A stretch of DNA of 64,000 bases from Pieris napi. Taxonomy: Eukaryota; Arthropoda; Insecta; Lepidoptera; Pieridae. Location of the stretch: the NCBI RefSeq assembly GCF_905475465.1, contig NC_062246.1, forward strand, positions 10,938,001-11,002,000, read 5' to 3'. Below, one piece after another: positions 33,641-45,457 of the stretch. Position 1 is the first letter of the stretch. Each line of letters starts with the position of its first letter. The position numbers and the translations under genes are program-made. The notes beneath the pieces were generated by a model. It ran no database searches. It was not told where the DNA came from and saw only the letters and a program-made list of their open reading frames with translations.

Positions 33641-34214
33641 AATTATGTAATAAGATCCCTTTCTCTTAAACTTTACATTGTCAATGATGCTCTATAAGCT
33701 TTCAACTCTTGCGCAATGAATCCTTTCAATTTGAAATTGGTACTATCAGCAAAATCATGCTTTAATAACTTATGTTCTTTATGTTTCTCGAAACTAGGTG
33801 CGTCACATGGTCCCCTAGTGAAAAGTATTATAGGGTAATAATTATTGAAGGGTACAAAAGAAGAACCTTATATAGAAGAAGTTACCACTTCTTTCCTTAC
33901 CTTTTCTACACGAAGTTCTTGATCTAAGGATTTGAGGGTATGTCTTAGAAAAACTGCATATGGATTTAGCATTGATCAAATTTCGTTTAAGCATAATAAG
34001 AACATATCAACGAAACGGAAAGCGTTACTTGTTGGGAGAGATTATGAACGTACAGTACGTTCGAACTATTATCACAATAAACAAGCTTTTTGCTCTGTAT
34101 TCGACTCGCACTGGCCAGCGTCAACAAGGTCGTATTCCCCGCTTACTCTCACACTTTAATAGTTTTCTCGAGTCTTCGCTGGAGAGCGACCTATTTGTGA
34201 CTTGTGAAGCGTAT

Positions 34215-34227
34215 GGGGGGGGGGGGG
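34215..34227. repeat. Homopolymer G run (13)
   Basis: Thirteen consecutive G. The length may be unreliable in the assembly. Confidence 0.8.
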
Positions 34228-34654
34228 TTAATATACTGTGAGTGTATATTTTAAAAATGTATTCTGGTAATTTTATAAAAATCACTTAATATATTATAAG
34301 TTGAAATTTGTCCAAACATAAACTGTAAAAAAAATATTTTTCTCTATCTATTTGATTTTGTCTGTTAAAAATTTTAAATAGCTGACAGTTTGATCCATTG
34401 GGTTAATTTATTATAATTAATAAGCACGTAGAACAATGTAAATGATTGCAATTAAATAAACAATGGTTTAATTTACAATCTAGAATGTGTTAGGTTAACC
34501 TACTCGTCTAAAAAATAATCAATGAAAAATTCATTAACAATTAATTTATTTTTAATTATTTTTATTAATACTATGCACCTTAAGTAAGGTGTAAATACTG
34601 AATATTTGATTGTTAATTTTAGGTTTTGATAAACGATTTTCGCATATATATACC

Positions 34655-34860
34655 GCGCACCACCACTATGTGGACTAGCTGCCCACTGAAGTGTTTCAGA
34701 ACCAATTCGACTAAAAATAATTTCAAGTAAAGAGCGCACCAATTCTTTAAAAGCCGGCAACGGATTCGCGATCCGGCATTGAGAGTGTCTACTCTAACTT
34801 AACATCCAGTGAGCCTCCTGCCCTTTTGCCCCCTGTTCCATAAAAAATGCCAGCGTTTTG
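34655..34860 (+). repeat. Dispersed repeat ('GAGAGTGTCC' family)
   Basis: Has 'aaagagcgcaccaattcttt', 'aaagccggcaacggattcgc', 'ggcattgagagtgtctactc' and 'gtgagcctcctgcccttttg'. Plus orientation. Part of the tail of the 'IQRGNAAS' retroelement ('aagtaaggtgtaaatactga') precedes it at 34560-34610. Confidence 0.55.
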
Positions 34861-35289
34861 CGTTTGTATAAAACATGCTGTACCGAAGACTTGTATTGTA
34901 AAGCTCTCAAAATTAATAGTACATAAACGTATTCATTATTTGTAGAAATCCTCCAAAATGCATTTCGTTTTCAGTGGGAATCTATTGCTAACTAACATGG
35001 GGAATCTATATATAATGAAACTAACATAAAAAGTAAAAAAAAATGAAATAAAAAAATACGTAATGAAATTTTCCATCAGGCAACAACGCTAACTATTACT
35101 TCCTGACGTAATAATCCAACCAAAAGGTCATAATAACAGCAAGCCCTTGTTTACATTCTCGTGTACCCTTGGCTTAGCATTGATACATTTAACGCAATGA
35201 ACAAAAAACTTCATTGTCGAAATAAAGTGCAAACATCCTTCCAGCTTGACCTAGAAAATTTAACATTCTTTGTCGTTTATTCAATTAGA

Positions 35290-35640
35290 TATCCTCTCTG
35301 TATTAAATAAATAAAAAAATCATTTAATCACATAGGTAACATAATGTACACTTATGACTTGTCAGTAAAGAAATACATATTAATGCTTCTAATTTTACAT
35401 TTACTGCCAGTTCTCAAATCAAAGGCTTAGAAAGGGAGAGAAGAACTGGCAATAAACTCTCGGCCACTCTTTTTAATCGCCATTTTTTTGTTTTACAAAA
35501 TGTTTGTAAGGACCTGCAACCATTACACCATGTCCCATGTGATATTTTAAGTAATTAATAATAATACCATAAATTAAAAACAAAGATTTGTCCTCTATCA
35601 GCAGAAGGCATGGTGAAATAGGAGCACGCACTTACATTCT
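35290..35640 (+). mobile_element. LINE 3'-end repeat ('actggcaataaactc' type), copy 2
   Basis: The most complete copy. It shows 'cataggtaacataatgtaca', 'gagaagaactggcaataaac', 'ggccactctttttaatcgcc', 'aaatgtttgtaaggacctgc' and 'gaaataggagcacgcactta'. Confidence 0.6.
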
Positions 35641-35760
35641 CGTGGGATACTTATTTGTTGAGCGAGGCACCAGCTCTTAAAATCTTTTTAAATAACGCCT
35701 GTGCATTTGAACCCCACGGCCAAAGAGTCTACTCCAAAGCGTGCTAAAGGACTATTATTT
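35640..35760 (-). mobile_element. Retroelement remnant ('IQRGNAAS' type), copy 5
   Basis: Carries 'atacttatttgttgagcgag', 'gcaccagctct' and 'aaccccacggccaaagagtc', directly abutting the LINE-end repeat at 35290-35640. Confidence 0.45.
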
Positions 35761-35939
35761 CTTATATTAAATAACATATCCAACTGCAAATCTGTAGTAG
35801 TAGTACTCCAAGCCTCATAGAGACTTCACAGGTATAATGTAAGGCTGAAAGATGCAATTTCGGTAGTCCTAAATTAGGCAGCGGTTTTGGAACAACCTCG
35901 TGCCTCTTAAGCGTGCTGCTCCGGTCGCATCAGACATTC

Positions 35940-36195
35940 GTCCCATGATATCCAACTGCAGATTATGAGTATTCATCATTCTTATCATTCCCAAGTGGGG
36001 AGCAAATTAAAAATACGACATTTTGCGATAAATCTAAGGAAAATTGAAATGGTCGATCAAACAACCCACGTACTCCTGGATTGCGTGGCTGTAGCTTCCC
36101 AACAAAGAGAAATTCTCGGAGCAGTGAGATCCCTCCGTGAAGTCTGCGAAGTGCCCAAGACTTTTGAGCTTCTGGAAGGAGCTAGGCTGGCTTAA
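35940..36195 (+). mobile_element. LINE ORF C-terminal remnant
   Basis: The plus frame 35965-36195 reads QTTHVLLDCVAVASQQREIL, then LREVCEVPKTFELLEGARLA and a stop. The THVLLDC block and the short tail resemble the end of non-LTR retrotransposon ORF2 (the RNase H/zinc-knuckle end, T-x-x-HVLLEC). No upstream domain remains. Confidence 0.5.
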
Positions 36196-36199
36196 TAGC

Positions 36200-37820
36200 T
36201 GCTACTCTTAGTGATTTATCTCGCTCTTACAACTTAATTACTAACATTGATGAAAATATTGATATATTTTACAACAATCTTCCAACTTACCGTAACTTTG
36301 TTTATCATCCTTTTAATGAGGTTTAAGTTTCTATTTAGTTTTAGTTATAATTGTTTTTGTGGTGGCTTGTTTAATTTTTTCCCTTGCTAGCTTGTTTATG
36401 TTCTAATGTAATTGATGTGTATGTGTGTAAAATTTGTGATCTCATATTTTCTTGTATAATTTTATGCACAACTGACCAAATAAGCGACTAAGTGCTGAAA
36501 TTGAGTCCATACTTTTACTACTATCTATCAAACATACTAAAATACATACATTTATTTTGGTAAATGTATTCGGTGAATGAATATATGAGGAGATTGTATA
36601 CATCTGAATTCGTGACTAAATTAAGCATTTGAGGTCACGGGAAGCTGCGAGATTTTAATGATAAAATACATTGTTTAGAGTTCAGTGAATGTCATTGTTA
36701 TTATTCTTTTGTGATTTTAATTTGGTAATTGTAAATGTGATATTCGCATGGAAGAGGGATGTGTCGGATCATTTGCTTAAATACATTTATTTGTCTATGT
36801 CTTTTTACAAAATCTTTATACATAAAAAAAATCAGTAACATTGTAATTATATTTATAAAATAGTACTAAACAATACAATAGATATAAAGTGTAAACCATT
36901 TAAAAAATAAAGTTGTGTACACTTGCCCCACCTAAAACATGATGCATAGAAGGCTGATAACTAGGGGATACATAATGGGTTTGTAAGACCACTAGAGAAA
37001 CATGTAATACGTACCAATTTAACTTAAATCTGTAAATTTTAACTATAGGTTAAATTTGTAAAGAATTGCGGTCCGAGACTCCTACCTTGTTGAACCCTAA
37101 TATTAATTCATCATGTTAATTTGGTCATGTACCCACGGTATAACAATATTAACAAACGGTGCTTTATTGCTAACTTTTATCCGCAACATCATTCGTTTGG
37201 TTTTACCAAAGACTAAACTTATTACAGACTTCTTTATTTGTTGCCAAGAATTTTCATTGACTTTTACTATAAGATATTTTATATATAAGAATAATGGAGA
37301 CATGGATTGGAGATCTGATGAGGAGCATGATGGTAGCAGAAGCCTACAAATATTTTGTAAGCTACTAATGTTTCCGCAATTACATTGATTCAATACAACG
37401 CATAGTTAAATAACTATCACGGACATTTAACTACATCTAATGATTAATTAACAAATATAAATGAGATACAATTTCAGCTTCCTGAATTCTTAACATAATT
37501 TAAACATTTGTTTCGTAATTACACGTTAATTTATTTGAATGATTAATTAACGAAAAAGTTACTTCTAATTTTGAGTTAAGAGAACCATTACAATGCTGCA
37601 CCTGAGTGACGTAATAAAACGCTTTATTTAATTCAAAAAAAATACAAACAGATACACATCACAAGACTTTCACGTTATATTTATTTATATGGTAAAAGCC
37701 TTTTACAAAAGGAATTACAGAATTTACTCTATTGCTGGGTCCAACCATCTTTCCCCCGTCATAGCAATGTCTCTCAATCCTGTGCTTCGTGGCCATGTCA
37801 TCAGTCTTTGAGCAAACCCT
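36200..37820. other. Intergenic sequence, nothing recognised
   Basis: AT-rich. Overlapping open frames on both strands at 37103-37393 have no recognisable motifs. Confidence 0.4.
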
Positions 37821-37824
37821 TTTT

Positions 37825-37955
37825 TTTAGAACAATGAGCATGAGGCTCATCTGATGTTATGTGATACCGCCAATGGACACTCTCAATGCCAAAGGGCTCG
37901 CGACTGCGTTGCCAACCTTATAAGAATTGATACGCTCTTTTCTTGAAGTTTCGAC
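37825..37955 (-). repeat. Dispersed repeat ('GAGAGTGTCC' family), inverted copy
   Basis: Contains 'gaggctcatctgatgttatg', 'ataccgccaatggacactct' and 'tgccaaagggctcgcgactg'. Minus orientation relative to 34655. Confidence 0.55.
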
Positions 37956-38011
37956 TCAGTTGTGGAACGTCGGACGTCGAAGTGATACGACCACCTGTCG
38001 TTGTTGTACCT

Positions 38012-38254
38012 GCCCTGCGATTCTGTAACTCACTTCACGAACTCACACAGCGGTTTTCGCATCGGCGGTCTCTCTCAAATCAGTCGTGAAGCAGTCATTT
38101 TATGATTTGGCATTCTTATAAACAATAAAGTTCAAGCTCCCACCTTTTCAGAATGCCAAATCATAAAATGACTGCTTCACGACTGATTTGAGAGAGACCG
38201 CCGATGCGAAAACCGCTGTGTGAGTTCGTGAAGTGAGTTACAGAATCGCAGGGC
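38012..38254. mobile_element. Fold-back MITE, hairpin family copy 3
   Basis: Full-length 243-bp copy with nearly perfect arms. Its left arm differs from copy 2 by a shared-in-both-arms change ('ttcacgaactc' for 'tttcgaactc'), so the arms have stayed complementary to each other. Confidence 0.8.
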
Positions 38255-38434
38255 TGGTGGTGCACATTATCATGTTCTTGAAACTTTAACTTTGTTCCCT
38301 GAACAATATTTATTTCCATACAGGATGCTCCAACGAAATAGCGAAACATAAATATTGTATAATGATAGCATCATTCATGATTGAGCGTACTTCAGGGTGG
38401 ATAGACATTTGGCGAAAAAGTGTTTAATTCTACA

Positions 38435-38615
38435 AACAATTCTATTTTTAAAATAAAAATTTCGTAAAGGGAATTTATGAAATATTAGTATTTTATATTT
38501 TATGCAAAATAATTTATTGAAATGACGAATTGTAAATTAAAATTCCACGTGTTTTTATTATCGAGGAATTTTTTTTTTTTATATTTGTATTAATTTTCGA
38601 CACTAATATTTTAAA
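38435..38615. repeat. Dispersed ~180-bp AT-rich repeat, copy 2
   Basis: Partner of 7150-7345, collinear and in the same orientation, with a few small gaps. Confidence 0.55.
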
Positions 38616-38939
38616 TCTGTCCTATTTCTCGCATATTATTATTTATTATTAAAACTAACCGAACCGAAAATTTACAGAGCAAACTATAATCCATCCCTTA
38701 AAACTAAAACTGTTTCTTGACAACATTTCTCGGTGCACAGACAAGAAACGTTGTATATCTCTGTACGCAGTGGATCGGAAAAAGCCGCGAAATTGCATAA
38801 TATTGACGATCGAAGCGTAACACGCTGTCAAACGGGTAAATACAACAGATGGCGAGCGACACGCATTGTAATTTGATTTCACATTTTGTATATTTAACTC
38901 AAAACCAGATAAATATTATATTTATTTACAACACACAAA

Positions 38940-39210
38940 TATACAGTATTTACAATAATATTCTTAACTAATAAATAATAATAATTGATAAAAAGAAAAT
39001 TAAAACAAATTTAAAACTTTGGTCCCCGTGGGAGTATACCTTTAATGCTGGCAGCATTTCTTCGTATTGCGATACTTATTTGTTGAGCGTGGAAACAACA
39101 ACTCTGGGGACACCAGTACTATCTACCAGCCAATTTAAATCTTTAATTGCACTGTACCTGTGCACTAACGAGTCTACTCCAAAGGGCGATTCTATTCCCT
39201 TTGAAATATA
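38940..39210 (-). mobile_element. Retroelement remnant ('IQRGNAAS' type), copy 6
   Basis: The AT tail ('acagtatttacaataatatt') is followed by 'tttggtccccgtgggagtat', 'aatgctggcagcatttcttc' and 'ggacaccagtactatctacc'. Minus orientation and internally decayed. Confidence 0.55.
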
Positions 39211-39489
39211 CTCGGAGGAAAGAGTGAGTTGGAGGAAAGACTCTTATACATGAGCCGTTTCATTTTCCGCATTCTTTACGGGCGCGCCTGCTTTTGTGCT
39301 TGTTCGAGGGAGTTACGGGGCTAACGTGTGTACAAGTAGAATCCCATACCGAAGCCCGTCTCGTCCACCAAGAGATAAAACCATTCCATCATCAGCGATC
39401 ATCCCATGTTGACGCTTGTCATCGTCTCTAGCGATGCCTGTTGGCTCCAAAATGGCTGGAACATTGATGGAAGAACAAGAGTGCGGCGT

Positions 39490-40000
39490 GCGATGGCGTT
39501 GAGCACGGCGTAAATTAATTAAACAGCCTATACGCGATTACACCTGCTGTTTCTTTAATTTGGTCCATCCACCTTCTATGTTTCCTCTCTCTTTTTCGTT
39601 TGCTGTACCTTGGGTAGCAGTTTAGTACTGTTTTGCTCCTTTACTGTTGCTTTTGCCTTGTGCCCCTCCCATTTCCGCTTTAGTTTTCTTTTCTTCCCTA
39701 TCATACATCGTTCCATCTATCTTCGACACACATGTAGCTTTGTATGCTTCTTTAGTGGGCGCCCTAGTTTGAGATCCATATGTAAGTAAAGGTAGTACGC
39801 AAGTATTGAAGAGCTTTCTTTAATTACCATGCTCGTTTTCTTATTTTTCGTGACTTCTTGAAGCGCCCAAACGCTCTTCCATGGTTTTGCTCTTCTTGTG
39901 TCGATTTCCTTCATTGAGGCATCGGTCATAAATATTGTCTGACCGAGGTACAAGTATTCTGCTACGTATGCTATAATACTGTTATTCAATACCTAGTATT
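39490..40000 (-). mobile_element. LINE reverse-transcriptase remnant
   Basis: The minus strand reads YLYLGQTIFMTD, then MKEIDTRRAKPWKSVWALQE. After a frame change comes LNTCVLPLLTYGSQTRAPTK. These are the block after the RT active site in a common insect LINE family (usual form Y-LG-x-ISL, then L-P-x-LTYG-x-Q-T-W). It is interrupted by stops and frameshifts. The 5' part with the catalytic YxDD is absent. Confidence 0.7.
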
Positions 40001-40268
40001 ACTTTCTGGAATTGGTCATACATTAAACACATAATATAGATGTGCGAAGATAAAATTAATTATGTGGCAATTAAAAATATAATGCGTTTCAATGTAACAC
40101 ATTAAGGAAGTTCTGAAATATGACAGAAGGTTATTTTAGAAAAATTAACTTTGTAGAGAGATTTGGTTGTTTTCAGGGTCGTTTATATAAACAATAACAT
40201 ACAAATTAAATCTATCAGCTTTTATCTAGTTTAATTTTTAAAACCACTATAATATATAATATTTAAAT

Positions 40269-40545
40269 CAGTGGCGCTACAACCTTTTAAGCCTGGGCCT
40301 CAGATTTATGAATCTGTTTAATGGTCATTTGTCAATCTAATAGGCAAGTAGGTGATCAGCCTCCTGTGCACACGACACGCAGTCGCCTTTATGGGTCTTA
40401 GGCATTCCGGTTTCCTCACGATGTCTTCTTTAACCGTACCGTAGTGTTAAATGCGCACATAAAAAGTCCATTGGTGCACAGCCGGGGATCGAACTTACGA
40501 CCTCAGGGATGAGAGTCGTACGCTGAAGCCACTAGGCCAATACTG
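40269..40545 (-). mobile_element. tRNA-derived SINE (type A), full copy
   Basis: Complete from 'cagtggcgctacaacctttt' (3' end) to the tRNA-like head. On the minus strand that head reads TTGGCCTAGTGGCTTCAGCG (A box) and AAGTTCGATCCCCGG (B box). Confidence 0.85.
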
Positions 40546-40924
40546 TTGACGCCGGTTCTACCATTTACATGAAAATATGATTATTTTATAACACATCTCG
40601 CTTGTTTATATTTCTCTTCCATAATATGTATTATCTGCGTACGCTTATTAAATTGATTACGTTACGTTAATTTAATTTCATTAAAAAAAAGAATACTTGT
40701 CACACTGCCACAGGGACTTAACTTTTATTTATTATTATTACTATATAGGTGAAGAATATTGTACATATTTGTGTGTTGGAAAAACATATATTTTTAATCT
40801 GTTAAAGTTAGATAAGTTAAGGCAGATTGTGTTGCAAACGAATGAGTTTTAAGTTGCCCAAGAGTCGCAGACATGACGTCTGTACTTTGTGGTCATTAAA
40901 ACCTGTCACACATAAGCGACGCGG

Positions 40925-41300
40925 ATCGCGTTTAAAAGAAATCAATTCAAAATGTTTTTTTCATATAGGTAACACAATGTACACTTATGAAGGTCAAAAA
41001 AGAAATAGACATTAAATGCTTCTAATTTTACATTTCTGCCAGTTCTCAAATCAAGGGCGTAGAACGGATGAGAAGAACTGGCTGTAGTGGTGTAATGGTT
41101 GCAGCTTCTTAAAAACATTGTAAAACACAAAAAACCTTCAAAAAGAGTGGTGGAGAGTTTATTGCCAGTTCTTCTTGCCCGCTTTACGCCCTTGACTTGC
41201 GAATTGGTAGTAAATGTAAATTTAAAATCAATTTGACTTCTTTTCTGTTGACGTTCATAAGTGTACTTTGTTACCTATATGAATAAAGATATTTTGAGTT
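40925..41300. mobile_element. Two LINE 3'-end repeats in inverted arrangement
   Basis: A plus-oriented copy (40925-41085, 'gagaagaactggc') is joined to a minus-oriented copy (41090-41300, 'gtttattgccagttcttctt', 'cataagtgtactttgttacc'). Together they form an inverted repeat of about 150 bp per arm around the short centre 'tgtagtggtgtaatggttgc'. Confidence 0.6.
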
Positions 41301-41344
41301 TGTGATTATAGTCACCTAATAGACTTTTAAAGAAAATCCAAACA

Positions 41345-41835
41345 TTTCAACGATCAGCCGAAAGGAGCATGTTAGGCTTGAATCTTAGGGACAGAATTCA
41401 ATGTACAACAGTACGAAAGAAAACAAAAATAATAGATGCAGCTAAAATGGTGTGCCGCCTGAAATGGCGTTGGGCGGGGCACACAGCAAGAAAGTGCGAC
41501 AACCGATGGAGCGAGAGAATGCTGCACTGGTACCCGCGCGACCGGCGCGGTCACAGGGGCGCCCGCGCCGGCGCTGGGCGGATGACATCACCGCCGTCGC
41601 CGGGGTCACCTGGCCGCGCCTGGCCCACGACAGACACGAGTGGAAACGGATGGAGGAGGCCTATGTCCAACGGTGGACAAACCAAAACCTGACAAGCAAA
41701 TGATTATTCCTAAATGTTAAAGTGTATTTTACGTATTGTTAAAAGTTAATTTTTCAATTCAAAATCAATGAAAGTTCTAATCTATTATAGTTAAGTTTTG
41801 GAAATAAAGGCTATTATTATTATTATTATTAATAG
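41345..41835 (+). mobile_element. LINE RT C-terminus with (ATT)n tail
   Basis: A 5'-truncated insertion. It reads MLGLNLRDRIQCTTVRKKTK, LKWRWAGHTARK and W.ERMLHWYPRD; after a frameshift at about 41560 it continues RRRWADDITAVAGVTWPRLA and WKRMEEAYVQ. It is locally GC-rich. The 3' end 'aataaaggctattattatta' is the trinucleotide tail expected for this LINE type. RT catalytic domain absent. Confidence 0.75.
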
Positions 41836-42084
41836 ACTTTTTGTTCAAAAACGCTTAAGCCTAGCTTATTTCCCTCGTTTCTACGGACCACAATGAGTCA
41901 CGTCAGTGAAAGTGACCGTCGATGACGTCATACAGCTCACATCCCGATACAAATGTCACAAGATTATTACCCTGTTATACAGTCTGTATAATTCCATTAC
42001 AAGTATAAAACCTAGGCGTGGAGATTTATTTCAAAGGAATGTAATAATTTAATAAATTTTAGAGAATTTTATTTTACTTTTAGT

Positions 42085-42415
42085 TTAGTGCTTCCCAATC
42101 TATTATGTGTCATGCCCCACCTTAGCCTTCCTTAAATTCTTCTGACCCAATGGAACATACATAACTTTTATATTATAATATATTATATCTAAAATTGCTC
42201 AGAAATAAAATTTAGAAAATAATTTAAGAAACTTAAAGGAAGAAATTACTTGGAAACTGTTAACGAAAAGTCAGTATATTAGATTTTAAAACATGTAATG
42301 AAAATCTGAAATTACATATACGTATTTTAAAAAATAATACATTTTCGAAACGCCCCCCTTAACCATCAATTTTCCCGCCCGTGGGGCGGGGGCTTTGTGA
42401 ATAAAATTTAGATAG
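42085..42415. mobile_element. Possible hAT-like MITE, second copy
   Basis: Resembles 4275-4590 in its end sequences and spacing ('gtgcttcccaatctattatg' at the left, 'cgcccgtggggcgggggctt' at the right). The terminal repeats are poorly kept. Confidence 0.3.
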
Positions 42416-42419
42416 TTGT

Positions 42420-43280
42420 TCATCAGACATCATTGTCTCATTGAACCTTTAAATCATTGAGCGTGTCCACTTTTACACAAACAAGTCTAGGTCACGGGTT
42501 TATCGCATGGACAGGCATGGACACGTTTGAGCGCGTTCGAGACGTATAAAAAAATATTACGTCAGATATATTTATTGTTTCTACGACATCTTTCGAGCAT
42601 TATAGGCCAATAAAACAATTTTTAACCGGGTTTAAAGTTATTTATTTACAATTATTATTTTACATAATTTTAAATTTAATCGACGTTTCGCGTGCTTTAC
42701 AGCGTGCGTGGTGACTGAAGACAAAAGTCAAAAGGTGTTGAATGTCAAAAAGTATCACAGCTTTAGAAAAAGTTGTATTATCTGTATTTATTTCCCCTGA
42801 GTTGGTATCCAACATATTCTTTAAATATTATTCTAACGTAACTTAATCTACGATTAAAGTTTAACGTATTTTTCCATGTCTGCTTTCTAACCTTACACAA
42901 TCAGCGCAAATGCTCAATTATGGATATTAATTAGCTTGCTCTACATAGACAGTAATGTAATACAATCTTCTAGAATATTCTCACAAAGTTTCCTCTTTTA
43001 TTTATTTTTTAACACTTCTTTGCAAAAATATAACACAACTGACATTATCAAAAGAAAAGGAGGGCAATTGGCGGCCTTATCGCTTTCGAACGATCTGTTC
43101 TAAGCAACCACTGTGAGAAAAAAATAGAAGCAAGTAAGAAGTTCAAAAAAACATAACACATAGTTATTTAGACACAACTAATGGAACGAAACAAAGCAAT
43201 TAAAACTTATGTAAACAGTGATAATATGGACATTATTAAAGGACACATGAAAAAGAAAAAGTGCACATGAATCACGATAA
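42420..43280. other. Intergenic sequence, nothing recognised
   Basis: No exon or known repeat could be supported. Confidence 0.4.
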
Positions 43281-43287
43281 TTTTAGA

Positions 43288-43548
43288 TCAGTTAGTACGA
43301 AGGTATACGATGTGGACAGGACAGGTAATGTACAGTAGAGATTTAAAGGAAGATAGAGAAGGAGCTAAGCGTATAGGGACGGGAAGTGAATTCCATAGCC
43401 TCACTGAAGAGACCGTACAGGATTCGCCAAGAAAGAAAGAATGATGAGATTTCAATGATATAATTTTCGGAAGAGCGTAAGCTATGGGGTCCCAAAATTT
43501 GAAATCGTTTTTGAGAAGTAGTGAGGATATGGAAAACATGAGCATCAC
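43288..43548 (-). mobile_element. LINE RT C-terminal fragment (VRLWNSLP type)
   Basis: The minus frame includes FWDPIAYALPKI, then SSVRLWNSLPVPIR and SLSSFKSLL. VRLWNSLP..SLSSFK is the conserved end of reverse transcriptase in CR1/Jockey-like LINEs. It is a different family from 41345-41835, and a fragment only. Confidence 0.65.
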
Positions 43549-43971
43549 GTCACTGACGAATGGGTAACCAGCCTAGCCGTTTACGGAACGCAGAGATATA
43601 TAATATATAGGATATATATATATTTATTTATTTTATTTACAGAACAGTGAGAAACGGTAACGTTTAAGCGCTGTCGTCCCCACTTATACTGCGAGGTGCC
43701 TCGAATGCGTTGATGGCCTTTTAATTTGTTTTTTTTTCTAAACGAATGTTACGTACGAACATATATAACATTTAAGATCTGGTAACTAATATATTGATGA
43801 TTTTATATGCTTTACAAGAGAGAAGGACCGGCAACACATCCGCCGAGCTGTTTAGACTAGCACAACATACCCGGCAATGCAGAAACCTAAAAAGCGTTTT
43901 AAATTTACTTAAGATTATTCAGAATGCTTTTCTGTTTACAAGAACGAAGCTAAATTTATATTTATACGAGT

Positions 43972-44110
43972 ACTAGCTGACCCGGCAAACGTTTGTTTTT
44001 CCATGTATATTATTACTAGGAAACATTTTTTTAGTTCACTTAAAATAACTATCTAGAATAAAAAATAGGGGTTGATCGTAGAGGGTAGATGAAAGTAAAG
44101 CTAAGCTAAT
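43972..44110 (+). repeat. LINE-end repeat beginning CTAGCTGACCCGGCAAACG
   Basis: The start 'actagctgacccggcaaacg' and the following 'tattattactaggaaacat' match the head of an abundant insect repeat also seen at 30585 and 55015. It fades after about 130 bp. Confidence 0.5.
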
Positions 44111-45455
44111 TTTATATGTTAGATATTATATAATAGTTAATGTATCTGCTTTGCCCAACTTTTTTTTTAGAAGAAGGCTTAATGTGATTACATTACGAAT
44201 TGTGAAACTGTGAAACTTTGGTCATACTTGTTAAATAACAGAGTCAAGATTATTATAATTCATGGAGATTCAACAAGCGTAAAGTTACGACATTGTCTTT
44301 TAAATTCATATAATATACTTCCGATGAAGGGCCGGAGGACACAATGTTGTAAATTTAATGCACAATAATTTCATAAGATATCATGTGGGCACAGTAAGTA
44401 ATTTAATTTGCTTATTACGAAATTGTCCTGTTCTCTAACTTTGCGTGGCTATACAAATACCATTATGTTTCAGGGGGCTCATAAACCGTATTATTATTAT
44501 TACGGCCTTAAGTGTCTGTTTTTGTCTAGCGATTAAACCCGCAGAATGTCATAATTTTAAGTTCATAGTGCAAAATAAAACGTTTCAGATTTTAATAAAT
44601 GTATAATTGCAATAAGTTATTAAAAGCCCGCGGCGAAAAATTAACTAAATTTGACAAATCGGCCATGTTGTTTAATGTCTCTGTTTGTGCGCGGGAGAAG
44701 ACTGTTTAATTTTATTAAACTTAGTGGTTATAGAAGTTGTTTACGATTAAGTCTTAAGGTAATTAGTTTCGTGAAGCAAAAAAGAAACCGGAAGCGTTCT
44801 GATCTCATTAAATGTTTATGGTTTCAGCTCGAGTTGGAGCCATGACAGGTAAAATGTAGGGTTGCAATTATATTGTTAATTACCCACACGTTAGGAATAA
44901 TGAATAAACATTTAGTTTTGTTGAAACATACAAATAAATATATCGTATTTTTTTGTTTTGTAGTGTACTCTATTTTGTCAATTTCATGTGACCGAAAAAA
45001 TACGGCAATTATTTCGAGTAAAATGACTGATGGGATGACACGAAACAATATATTAACCATAGATCTAATTGACTTTGACATTATAGCAATTCGTCAGAAA
45101 ATTCACTACTTTTAAATGTGAAAAAAGAATTAATAAATTGCGGTCAATAAGTTAAAGACATTGACTTCTAAGGAAGTAAACAACCATAGAAAGAATATTA
45201 AAAGGAGGGATTTTTGTTTCAAGCGTTGCCAATCTAAAGGGAAAGTGTTGATGCCACCTTCTAAGTGTATGACTCTTCTTTATCTGGCCAATGAGAAAAA
45301 AATCGAATCGTTGACAAGCAGCCCGTCTTGTTTTTGGACGAAACATATATTCATCCCACATACCACGTTAAAACTTGTTGGCAAAGTAATAAGCGCGTAT
45401 GTTGGTTACTGAGTTTGTAGGAAAACCGTTATATAATAGGTAATGCAAAAAAAAA
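44110..45455. other. Intergenic sequence without a supported gene
   Basis: Overlapping open frames on both strands at 44824-45412 have no domain. An isolated 'tttcag|ctcgagttggagccatgacag|gtaaaa' at 44821-44853 looks like a micro-exon but has no partner. Confidence 0.35.
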
Positions 45456-45457
45456 AC

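Noticed and set aside
37103..37393. Overlapping 91- and 96-codon ORFs on both strands
   Set aside because: Mirror-image open frames in AT-rich DNA, without conserved motifs or splice support.
41923..41930. Single TGACGTCA motif
   Set aside because: Isolated, far from any gene start; an 8-mer is expected by chance in 64 kb about once.
43794..43976. 60-codon ORF (ERRTGNTSAELF)
   Set aside because: Short, no homology recognised, runs into the repeat at 43972.
44821..44853. Micro-exon 'tttcag..gccatgacag|gtaaaa'
   Set aside because: Looks spliced, but there is no neighbouring exon in a compatible phase, and the MK2 start has its own leader.
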